DNA of 14,604 bases from positions 1 to 14,604 of the forward strand of contig CACANV010000010.1 of assembly GCA_902533955.1 (NCBI GenBank), read 5' to 3'. The stretch's first letter is position 1, and every line of letters begins with the position of its first letter. Positions 6,880-14,205 of this stretch are shown piece by piece. Origin of the DNA: an uncultured Pelagibacteraceae bacterium (GTDB lineage: Bacteria > Pseudomonadota > Alphaproteobacteria > Pelagibacterales > Pelagibacteraceae). A program made the position numbers and the translations under genes. The notes under the pieces are model-generated. The model saw nothing but the letters and a program-made list of their open reading frames with translations. It did no database searches and was not told the DNA's origin.

Positions 6880-8189
6880 TGGAAATTGATGCTGTAATAA
6901 ATGGTGGTCTTTCTTTTGCTGCTGTTTTAATTTTAATGATATTGAACATACCTATAGGTATTGCAATGCTTTTTGTTGGATTTATAGGTTTTGCATTAAT
7001 ATCAGGGTTTGATCCAGCAATTTTTGTATTAGGTACAGCTCCATTTGATGCTGTTTCTAAATATACTTTATCGGTACTCCCTCTATTTGTTTTAATGGGA
7101 AATCTTGCAAATAGTTCAAACCTTTCAAGAAATTTATATGACGCAGCTTACGCTATAGTAGGGCATTATAAAGGTGGTCTTGCAATGTCTACTGTTGGAG
7201 CATGTGCAGGATTTGGAATGATTTGTGGATCATCAATTGCTACTGCCGCTACTATGTCACAAATGGCTGGTCCTGAAATGAGAAGACATGGATATAGCGA
7301 TGCATTAATCAGCGGATCAATTGCTTCTGGTGGCACTTTAGGAATAATTATTCCCCCAAGTGTTATTCTTGTAATTTATGCTTATTTGACAGAACAGTCA
7401 GTCCAGGAACTTTTCTTTGCTGCTTTAATTCCAGGTTTAATAGCTGTCATCTTATACATGATAGCAATCAGAGTTTATCTTTTAATTTATCCTTCAGAAG
7501 GAGGACATGGTAAAAAGATGCCATTTAATGAGAGAATTTCTGCAATATCAAAAGTTTTTCCAATATTTTTAATTTTTGCAATCATGATGGGCGGATTGTA
7601 TTTTGGTTTCTTCACGGCCACAGAAAGTGCTGCTGTTGGTGTAATATTGGTTCTTATTTTTATATTTTTTAGAGGTCAATTAACATTAAGTCTTTTAAAA
7701 GATGCAGTCTGGACAAGTATAAAAACAGTTGGATCTCTTTATTTAATTGTAATAGGCGCAAGTATATTTAATTATTTAATTACTGTTACTCAATTACCAT
7801 TTGCAGTAGTTGATTTTATAAACCAATTGCAGCTCACTCCACTAGGAATTATATTGGTAATATGTGCAATCTATATAATTCTTGGTACTGTTATGGACTC
7901 ACTTGCTATGTTATTTTTAACAATCCCAGTATTTTATCCAGTAATAGTTGACGCTGGTATAGATCCAGTATGGTTTGGAATTTTTGCAGTAATAGTTGTT
8001 GAGTTTGGATTAATATCACCTCCGGTTGGTATGAATTTATTTGTAATAAAAGGAGTCATGCAAAAAACTCCTCTACAAACAATTTGGTTTGGGACAGTTC
8101 CATTTTTAATAACCGATGTAATAAGACTTGCTTTAATTATAGCTTTTCCGATTATATGTTTGTATCTACCTAGTTTAATGACGCCTTAG
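6879..8189 (+). CDS. dctM: TRAP transporter large permease subunit (DctM family)
   Basis: The Na+-coupled transport channel of the TRAP system, 436 residues, with roughly 12 hydrophobic segments along its length. Family landmarks: LSVLPLFVLMGNLANSS (about 64-80), the GSSIATAATM hairpin (about 117-126), GPEMRRHGYSDALISGSIA followed by GGTLGIIIPPS (about 131-161), and later FGLISPPVGMNLFVIKG near the C-terminus. These glycine/proline-rich hairpins line the substrate and sodium sites. The stop codon overlaps by 3 bases the stop codon of the convergent PhyH gene, leaving no room for a shared terminator. With dctQ and the nearby dctP it makes a complete TRAP system. Confidence 0.95.
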   Translation: MEIDAVINGGLSFAAVLILMILNIPIGIAMLFVGFIGFALISGFDPAIFVLGTAPFDAVSKYTLSVLPLFVLMGNLANSSNLSRNLYDAAYAIVGHYKGGLAMSTVGACAGFGMICGSSIATAATMSQMAGPEMRRHGYSDALISGSIASGGTLGIIIPPSVILVIYAYLTEQSVQELFFAALIPGLIAVILYMIAIRVYLLIYPSEGGHGKKMPFNERISAISKVFPIFLIFAIMMGGLYFGFFTATESAAVGVILVLIFIFFRGQLTLSLLKDAVWTSIKTVGSLYLIVIGASIFNYLITVTQLPFAVVDFINQLQLTPLGIILVICAIYIILGTVMDSLAMLFLTIPVFYPVIVDAGIDPVWFGIFAVIVVEFGLISPPVGMNLFVIKGVMQKTPLQTIWFGTVPFLITDVIRLALIIAFPIICLYLPSLMTP

Positions 8190-8950
8190 AAATTTATTGA
8201 TTTAATATTATTTTTTGAAGATAAATCAATGCCCCTAGCAAGATATATTTGTTTAATTAATAATGCATTAAGAGACTTTTTTTCAGGTGTGTCAAAAATA
8301 AAATTGTGATCAAAAACACTTGAAGTAGGCATAAATCTCATAGTCATTGCTCGTCTTGAATTCAAAGAATTATTAGCATCTGATCCATGAACCATATAAA
8401 TATCATGCAAAGATATTTGTCCCCTTTTAAGTATTAAATTTACAGTATTTTTTTCTTTATACTCTGTTTTTAAAACTTCTTGATGCAAAGTTAAATTTTC
8501 ATTTTTATTATATCTATGCTTTTTTAATTCTTTATCCTTGTGAGATCCTTTAATAAATTTCAAACATCCGTTTTCAACAGTTGCATCATCTATTGCAAGC
8601 CATACTGAGCACGTTGCAAGTGGTTTAATTGGCCAATATTGACCATCTTGATGCCAAGGTGTTGCGTGACCATTTAAAGCGGGTTTTGCAAAAAAACTTG
8701 AATTCCATAATGCAAAATTTTTCCCTATCAACTGCTCAACAATATTCAAAATTTCAGTGTTGAAACAATATTTTAAAAATCTTTCATCATGTAGCAATAT
8801 TGCAGGACAATAATCTCTAAACTTTGGAAATTTTTCTACTAATTTGTAATGTAATTGCTCTATTTCAATAATATCTTTTTCTGGCATGGTAAAATTTGGT
8901 ACCACAAATCCATCTTTTTTATATTTTGATATTTCATCTTTTGTTAACAT
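8186..8950 (-). CDS. Phytanoyl-CoA dioxygenase (PhyH) family Fe(II)/2-oxoglutarate oxygenase
   Basis: A 254-residue non-haem iron oxygenase that would couple 2-oxoglutarate decarboxylation to hydroxylation of a small molecule. The iron facial triad is visible: H100 and D102 in TPWHQDGQYWP, and H188 in YMVHGSDANNS, followed by R199/R200 (NSRRAMTMRFMP), which would bind the 2-oxoglutarate carboxylate. VENGCLKFIKGSHK (125-138) and RGQISLHD (176-183) are typical of the family. The N-terminal LTKDEISKYKKDGFVV is the standard PhyH opening and fixes the start. The gene lies 6 nt downstream of the sulfatase-like gene and is almost certainly cotranscribed with it. The family includes phosphonate-degrading (PhnY) and ectoine-hydroxylating enzymes, so the substrate cannot be named. 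Confidence 0.9.
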   Translation of the reverse strand: MLTKDEISKYKKDGFVVPNFTMPEKDIIEIEQLHYKLVEKFPKFRDYCPAILLHDERFLKYCFNTEILNIVEQLIGKNFALWNSSFFAKPALNGHATPWHQDGQYWPIKPLATCSVWLAIDDATVENGCLKFIKGSHKDKELKKHRYNKNENLTLHQEVLKTEYKEKNTVNLILKRGQISLHDIYMVHGSDANNSLNSRRAMTMRFMPTSSVFDHNFIFDTPEKKSLNALLIKQIYLARGIDLSSKNNIKSINF

Positions 8951-8956
8951 TCAAAA

Positions 8957-10540
8957 TTACCATACGCCAATCATTATACCATCTTCTTTTGAATAATCTC
9001 TTTCTTTAAGAACAAATTCGTCATTTGCAGCTACTCTGTTTTTTCTAGCAATTATTCTTTGTAAAAGCATTTCTTTCATTTCTTCAATAATTTTTGAATG
9101 ATCTTTAGATTGTCCTAAATCTTTAAATTCGTCAGGATCATTTTTTAAATCAAATAATTGGGGTGGAAATCCTTTATAGTAAATATATTTCCATCTATGA
9201 TTTCTTATCATGTATGCTCTAGCTTCTGAAGCACCAAGATTTAATATTTTTCTAGCTTCATTAAATGAATAATCTATTTCACTAAAAACACTTTCTCTCC
9301 ATCTTGAAATTTTTTCTCCTCTCAATAAAGGTACTAGCGAACATCCTTCAAGACGATGTTTGCTAGCTTTGCTTTCTACAGCGTCTAAAAAAGTTGGCAG
9401 TAAGTCAATTGCTTCAATAAATCTTTTTTCTTTAACCCCTCTATAGTTATTAGCTAATGGACTTGGGTCATATATTATCATTGGCACTCTAACAATCTGT
9501 TCATGAAATAATTCTTTCTCACCTAGCCAGTGATCTCCATGATAATCTCCATGATCTGAAGTAAAAACTATCATTGTATTTTCCATTCTTTTTGTATCTT
9601 CTAAAAATTTAAATAATCTTCCTAAATTATCATCAATCTGTTTTATTAAGCCCATATATCCTGCAAGAACTGTATCTCTAACTTCATCTCTAGAAAATGT
9701 TTTTGAAATACTATTTTCCATAAAAGCTTTATAGACAGGATGATTAATTTCTTTTTCTGAATCTGCTCTTTGTACTGGATAAAATTGATTTGAAGAGAAC
9801 ATATTATGATATGGTGCTGGAGCCATATATGGCCAATGAGGTTTAATATATGATAAGTGCAGAAACCATGGGTTATCAAAAGAATCTTCAATAAATTCCA
9901 TTGCTCTGTTTGTCATAAAAGCTGTTTCGGAATGTTTTTCGGGAATTCTTGCAGCCTTATTAGAATTTCTTAATCTCCAACCGCTTAAAATTTCTCCGTT
10001 TTTTCCTTCTGCTGAATTTGCCCAACTATCCCATGGGTTATCTCCGTCATAACCATGTTTGTTTAACCATTCGTTATAAGACAATTTTTTTTCTGAATTT
10101 TTGATTTGGTTATTTGGATGTAATCCATCATCTCTTTCATAAGGATCAAAACCGGGTTCGCTTACAGTAAGTCCAATTTCTGTATTTTTAGAAATTCCCA
10201 GTCTTTTCATTCCATCTATATCAGGTCTCATATGAGTTTTTCCAACAACTCCAGTTCTAATTCCTGATTGTCTCAAATAATCACCAATTGTTAATTCTCC
10301 GATAGGTAAAGGAACTTGATTCCATGTTGAGCCATGACTAAAAACAGTTCGACCTGTATAATATGATGCTCTTGAAGGTCCACACACTGGAGCCTGAACA
10401 TAAGCAGATTCAAATATAACTCCCTTTTTTGCCAAACCATCGATGTTGGGTGTTTTTAAGTGTGGATGACCATAACAAGAAAGGTAATCCCACCTTAATT
10501 GATCTGCCATTATAAATAATATATTTTTAACTTTAGTCAT
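8957..10540 (-). CDS. Sulfatase-family hydrolase, phosphonate monoester hydrolase-like
   Basis: A 527-residue alkaline-phosphatase-superfamily hydrolase of the formylglycine type. Metal ligand D13 sits in MADQLRWDYL. The nucleophile motif CGPSR is at 53-57, where C53 would be oxidised to formylglycine. GKTH (100-103) and IKPHWPY (232-238) supply lysine and histidine residues, and TSDHGDYHGDH (327-337) supplies D329 and H330. No signal peptide is seen, so it is probably cytosolic, acting on imported substrates. The segments RIPEKHSETAF, FLHLSYIKPHWPY, APYHNMF and LFDLKNDPDEF resemble Rhizobium phosphonate monoester hydrolase as well as marine sulfatases, so sulfate esters, phosphonate esters or phosphodiesters are all possible. 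A formylglycine-generating enzyme is needed and is not in the window. PhyH follows 6 nt downstream. Confidence 0.88.
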   Translation of the reverse strand: MTKVKNILFIMADQLRWDYLSCYGHPHLKTPNIDGLAKKGVIFESAYVQAPVCGPSRASYYTGRTVFSHGSTWNQVPLPIGELTIGDYLRQSGIRTGVVGKTHMRPDIDGMKRLGISKNTEIGLTVSEPGFDPYERDDGLHPNNQIKNSEKKLSYNEWLNKHGYDGDNPWDSWANSAEGKNGEILSGWRLRNSNKAARIPEKHSETAFMTNRAMEFIEDSFDNPWFLHLSYIKPHWPYMAPAPYHNMFSSNQFYPVQRADSEKEINHPVYKAFMENSISKTFSRDEVRDTVLAGYMGLIKQIDDNLGRLFKFLEDTKRMENTMIVFTSDHGDYHGDHWLGEKELFHEQIVRVPMIIYDPSPLANNYRGVKEKRFIEAIDLLPTFLDAVESKASKHRLEGCSLVPLLRGEKISRWRESVFSEIDYSFNEARKILNLGASEARAYMIRNHRWKYIYYKGFPPQLFDLKNDPDEFKDLGQSKDHSKIIEEMKEMLLQRIIARKNRVAANDEFVLKERDYSKEDGIMIGVW

Positions 10541-10652
10541 TAATTCAAATTTGAGGAAACTCTAACAAATCTACATAATATTTAACACAGTTATTAAAGT
10601 AATTTAAGCTTGCTTTTCATTTAAATAATATAGAAAATGTAAATATAGAATT
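10541..10652. promoter_or_regulatory. Divergent intergenic region between the sulfatase and trpB2 genes
   Basis: These 112 bp separate divergent starts and must contain promoters for both directions. A perfect 10-bp palindrome TCAAATTTGA lies at 10545-10554, 4 nt before the sulfatase ATG. On the plus strand TTGCTT (10610-10615) is followed by AT-rich hexamers such as TATAGA (10629-10634), but the 13-nt spacing is too short for a normal promoter. No Shine-Dalgarno is clear for either gene. Nothing else is recognisable. Confidence 0.3.
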
Positions 10653-12014
10653 ATGTCTGATCAGCGAAAATATTTTCTTGAAGAAAGCAAAATGCCAAAG
10701 ACATGGTATAATATTGCTGCAGATCTTCCAAAACCTATGGAGCCACCTCTACATCCAGGTACTTTGAAACCAATTGGGCCAGATGACCTAGCTCCTTTGT
10801 TTCCAATGGCTCTGATCGGTCAAGAAGTTTCTCAAGATAGAGATATTGAAATCCCAGACCCTGTAAGAGAAATTTATAAACAATGGAGACCATCACCATT
10901 ATATAGGGCAAGAAGTTTAGAAAAACATTTAGATACTCCAGCAAAAATTTATTATAAATATGAGGGAGTTAGTCCTTCTGGTAGTCACAAACCAAATACA
11001 GCAGTTGCTCAAGCGTTTTACAATAAGGAAGAAGGTACGAAAAAAATAACTACTGAAACAGGTGCTGGTCAATGGGGAACTTCATTAGCTTTTGCGTGTA
11101 AACTGTTTGGAATTGAATTAGATGTTTATATGGTAAAAGTAAGTTTTGAACAAAAACCATATAGAAAACTTGTTATGCAAACTTATGGAGCAAGATGCGT
11201 TGCAAGCCCTTCAGATGAAACAGATAGTGGAAAAGCGATATTAGCAAAAGATCCTAACAATACAGGTAGCTTAGGAATTGCAATTTCGGAAGCAGTTGAA
11301 ATGGCTGCTAAAAATCCAGATATAAAATATGCATTAGGAAGTGTATTGAATCATGTTTTAATGCATCAAACTATTGTAGGAAATGAAGCAATATTACAAA
11401 TGGAAATGGCTGACGACTATCCAGATATTCTAGTTGGTTGTACTGGAGGTGGAAGTAATTTTTCAGGGTTAGTAAATCCATTTTTAGGAAAAAATTTTAG
11501 AGAAGGAAAAAAAACAAGAGTAATTGCATGTGAGCCAAAATCATGCCCAACATTGACTGAAGGTAAATATGTTTACGATTTTGGAGATACGGGAAAATTA
11601 ACACCTTTAGTAAAAATGCATACTTTAGGATCACAATTTATTCCGCCAGCAACACACTCCGGAGGTTTGAGATATCATGGCATGGCACCACTTGTGAGTC
11701 ATTTGAAAGAAATTAATGCGATTGAAGCAAAAGCTTATGGTCAAAAAGAATGTTTTGAAGCTGGAGTAAATTTTGCAAGAACAGAAGGCATAGTTCCAGC
11801 ACCTGAAGCAACACATGCAGTTAAGGGTGCCGTTGATGCTGCTTTAGAATGTAAAAAAAATGGAGAGTCTAAAACAATATTATTCAATTTATGTGGTCAT
11901 GGCCATTTTGACATGAAAGCATATGGAGATTACTTCGAAGGAAGTTTAGCAGAAGATAAGTTTGACAAAGGAAGTATGGATAAGGCTTTAGAAGATCTGC
12001 CAAAAATTGCTTAA
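10653..12014 (+). CDS. Tryptophan synthase beta chain-like protein, TrpB2 type
   Basis: A PLP fold-type II enzyme expected to join indole and L-serine to give tryptophan. At 453 residues, with a long N-terminal extension (MPKTWYNIAADLP and PPLHPGT), it matches the TrpB2 group rather than canonical TrpB (about 400). The PLP lysine is K113 in GSHKPNTA, the catalytic glutamate is E135 in TETGAGQWG, and the cofactor phosphate loop is GGGSNF (265-270). WRPSPLYRARSLE and the C-terminal EGIVPAPEATHA and LCGHGHFDM are also typical. No trpA lies alongside, as usual for TrpB2, which can work alone, possibly salvaging indole; it may also act on another beta-replacement substrate. The start ATG 10653 is the first in frame; no strong ribosome binding site is visible. 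DUF1015 follows 8 nt downstream. Confidence 0.92.
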   Translation: MSDQRKYFLEESKMPKTWYNIAADLPKPMEPPLHPGTLKPIGPDDLAPLFPMALIGQEVSQDRDIEIPDPVREIYKQWRPSPLYRARSLEKHLDTPAKIYYKYEGVSPSGSHKPNTAVAQAFYNKEEGTKKITTETGAGQWGTSLAFACKLFGIELDVYMVKVSFEQKPYRKLVMQTYGARCVASPSDETDSGKAILAKDPNNTGSLGIAISEAVEMAAKNPDIKYALGSVLNHVLMHQTIVGNEAILQMEMADDYPDILVGCTGGGSNFSGLVNPFLGKNFREGKKTRVIACEPKSCPTLTEGKYVYDFGDTGKLTPLVKMHTLGSQFIPPATHSGGLRYHGMAPLVSHLKEINAIEAKAYGQKECFEAGVNFARTEGIVPAPEATHAVKGAVDAALECKKNGESKTILFNLCGHGHFDMKAYGDYFEGSLAEDKFDKGSMDKALEDLPKIA

Positions 12015-12022
12015 TTCACAAA

Positions 12023-13123
12023 TTGAGTCTAATAAAACCATTTAACGGAATAAGGCCTCAGAAAAAATTTGTTAAAGAAGTATCCTTTCCTAATATTAAT
12101 TATTTAAATAATTATAGACCAAATAAAAAGTTAAATTTCCTTAATATTTTAAACAGTAGGAGTATTTTAAAAGCTAAAAAAATGCTTCAAAAATTAGAAG
12201 AAAAAAAGATTATCAAACAAGACAATTCTGACCACTTTTATCTATACAGAATAACAAATAATAAGAAAATCTTATTAGGTATTGTAGGCAAAATTAATCT
12301 CGTAAATTACGATGATAAAAAAATTCTAGGACATGAAAAAACTTTCTTAGAAAGAATTAAAAAAAGAAAAGAACAGTTATTAAAATTTAAGAGTCAAATA
12401 ACTCCTATTTACACTACATATAAAACAAATAGATTATCTCTTATAAAATTAAAAAAACTTTTCAAATCAAAGCCTGATTATAATCTAAAGTCTAAAGATA
12501 AATGTAAACATGAACTTTGGGCAGTAGATAAATCAAAATTAAAAAAATCAATTCAAAATTATCTTAATAAAATAAGAAAAATATATATATGTGATGGTCA
12601 TCATCGAATACAAGCAATGTTAAAAAGTAGGAGAAAAATTGCACCAATGATTATAGCTTTTCCTCATGAGCAAGTAAATATTTTGGATTATAACAGGGTT
12701 TTAAAAACAAATTTAAATTTTGAAAAAATTAAAAAAATTATTTCAAAAAATTTTTCTATTAAGGAATCAATTAATAATACTCTTAAAAAAGGAGAGATTG
12801 AAATGTATTTGAATAAAAAATGGTTTTTACTAAAACATTTAAAAAAATCAAATGATTTAGACGTAACGATATTAAAAAAACTAATTCTGAATAAAATTCT
12901 AAAGAATAATAATAATATAAATTTTGTATCAGGTATCAAAGGAAAAAAAGTATTAGAAAAATTAGTTAATACTAACAAATACAATTTAGCTTTTAAATTA
13001 TATCCTACAGATATATCTCAAGTTATTTCTTTCGCAGAAAAAAGAAAATTTATGCCACAAAAATCAACATGGTTTCACCCTAAACCTCTTGATGGATTAA
13101 TTTCTTCTAAAATTATTTCTTAA
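12023..13123 (+). CDS. DUF1015 family protein (TTG start)
   Basis: A 366-residue cytosolic protein of DUF1015, somewhat short for the family (about 400 or more). Landmarks in order: LIKPFNGIRP at residues 3-12, GHEKTFLERIKKRKEQLL at 103-120 with following TPIYTTYKT, ELWAVD at 164-169, YICDGHHRIQAM at 188-199, AFPHEQVNILDYNRVLK at 212-228, and the C-terminal MPQKSTWFHPKP. Start is TTG at 12023, because the conserved LIKPFNGIRP begins two residues later and the next in-frame Met is after residue 50. It starts 8 nt after trpB2 without a Shine-Dalgarno, so probably one operon. Lysine content is very high. Function is not established; the DGHHR motif recalls ParB-like/free serine kinase proteins. 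The 3' end overlaps the convergent mtnA by 11 bases. Confidence 0.86.
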   Translation: MSLIKPFNGIRPQKKFVKEVSFPNINYLNNYRPNKKLNFLNILNSRSILKAKKMLQKLEEKKIIKQDNSDHFYLYRITNNKKILLGIVGKINLVNYDDKKILGHEKTFLERIKKRKEQLLKFKSQITPIYTTYKTNRLSLIKLKKLFKSKPDYNLKSKDKCKHELWAVDKSKLKKSIQNYLNKIRKIYICDGHHRIQAMLKSRRKIAPMIIAFPHEQVNILDYNRVLKTNLNFEKIKKIISKNFSIKESINNTLKKGEIEMYLNKKWFLLKHLKKSNDLDVTILKKLILNKILKNNNNINFVSGIKGKKVLEKLVNTNKYNLAFKLYPTDISQVISFAEKRKFMPQKSTWFHPKPLDGLISSKIIS

Positions 13124-14186
13124 ACAATTTTTTAAGTCCTTCAGAAGATGCTTTTGCAATACCTCTTTCGGTAATTAAGCCTGAAACATATTTCGCTGGT
13201 GTTACATCAAATGCAAGATTCAGTGCTTTACTTTTATGTGGATAAATTAAAATTTTTCTAATTTCGTTATTTTCATCAACTCCTTCTATGTGAGTTAACT
13301 CTTTGGAATTTCTTTCCTCTATAGGAATATCTTTTACATTTTTTATATCCCAATCAATAGTTGAACTTGGAAGTGCTACATAAAATGGAACATTATTATC
13401 ATTGGCTGCTAAAGCTTTAAGGTAAGTACCAATTTTATTACAAACATCACCTGTTGATAAAGTTCTATCAGTTCCTACAATGCACATATCAACTTCACCT
13501 CTTTGCATTAAAATTCCACCTGTATTATCTGCAATAATTGTATTGGATATTTTTTCTTCATTTAATTCATAAGAGGTTAAATTAGCCCCTTGGTTTCTTG
13601 GTCTTGTTTCGTCCACCCATACATGAACTGGTATACCTTTTTTATGAGCATGATAAATTGGGGATGTTGCTGTACCCCAATTAATTGTTGCAAGCCATCC
13701 GGCATTACAATGAGTTAATATTTTTACTGTATCTTTTTTTTTATTATAAATTTCTTCAATTATTTTAAGGCCATTTAGTCCAATATTTTCACAAAACTTA
13801 ACATCTTCCTCACAAATTTCTTTTGCTTCATTTAATGCTATTTCTAGAATTTTATCACTATTTACTCCAGAAAGTTTTTTCATCATTCTATCAACTGCCC
13901 ATTTAAGATTAATAGCTGTAGGTCTAGAATTAATTAAATCTTCACTAGATTTTTTCAAAAAAGTTTGTTCATTGTTTTCTATAATTGCTAAAACTAATCC
14001 ATATGCAGCTGTAGCTCCTATTAGAGGCGCTCCTCTAACCTCCATAATTTTTATAGCATTAATCGCATCTTTGACTGTTTTTAAATCTTTAACGATAAAT
14101 TGATGAGGAAGTTTTGTTTGATCAATAATTTTTACAACATTATTTTCAAGCCAGATTGTACGGTATTCTTTACCTTCAATTTTCAT
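13113..14186 (-). CDS. mtnA: S-methyl-5-thioribose-1-phosphate isomerase
   Basis: It converts methylthioribose-1-phosphate to methylthioribulose-1-phosphate in methionine salvage or the related methylthioadenosine shunts. At 357 residues it has normal length. Substrate-binding RGAPLIGATAAYG is at 51-63 and RPTAINL near 88-94. The catalytic cysteine C160 (ILTHCNAGWLATINWGTA) and aspartate D240 (VGTDRTLSTGDVCNKIGT) fall at the same numbers as in the B. subtilis enzyme. VHVWVDETRPRNQGANLT (187-204) is the family signature of MtnA versus eIF2B subunits. The start ATG 14186 has no Shine-Dalgarno. It lies 19 nt after an unrecognised gene and was probably cotranscribed with it. No mtnP, mtnK or other salvage gene is seen in the window. 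Confidence 0.95.
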   Translation of the reverse strand: MKIEGKEYRTIWLENNVVKIIDQTKLPHQFIVKDLKTVKDAINAIKIMEVRGAPLIGATAAYGLVLAIIENNEQTFLKKSSEDLINSRPTAINLKWAVDRMMKKLSGVNSDKILEIALNEAKEICEEDVKFCENIGLNGLKIIEEIYNKKKDTVKILTHCNAGWLATINWGTATSPIYHAHKKGIPVHVWVDETRPRNQGANLTSYELNEEKISNTIIADNTGGILMQRGEVDMCIVGTDRTLSTGDVCNKIGTYLKALAANDNNVPFYVALPSSTIDWDIKNVKDIPIEERNSKELTHIEGVDENNEIRKILIYPHKSKALNLAFDVTPAKYVSGLITERGIAKASSEGLKKLFKK

Positions 14187-14205
14187 TTAAATTCGTAATT
14201 TTTTT

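Noticed and set aside
9646..9891. Minus-strand open frame of 81 codons in another frame of the sulfatase gene.
   Set aside because: Fully inside the sulfatase, which has all its active-site motifs; the product is an Ile/His/Leu-rich shadow.
10545..10554. Palindrome TCAAATTTGA before the sulfatase gene as a regulator operator.
   Set aside because: Only 10 bp and AT-rich; such palindromes are frequent by chance here and no second copy was noticed.
10735..10944. Minus-strand open frame of 69 codons opposite trpB2.
   Set aside because: Antisense shadow of a conserved gene with no motif or initiation signal; the same applies to 11631-11816.
12688..12984. Minus-strand open frame of 98 codons, Phe- and Leu-rich, opposite DUF1015.
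   Set aside because: The Phe/Leu/Ile richness is just the complement of the AAA/AAT-rich lysine and asparagine codons of DUF1015, so it only imitates a membrane protein.
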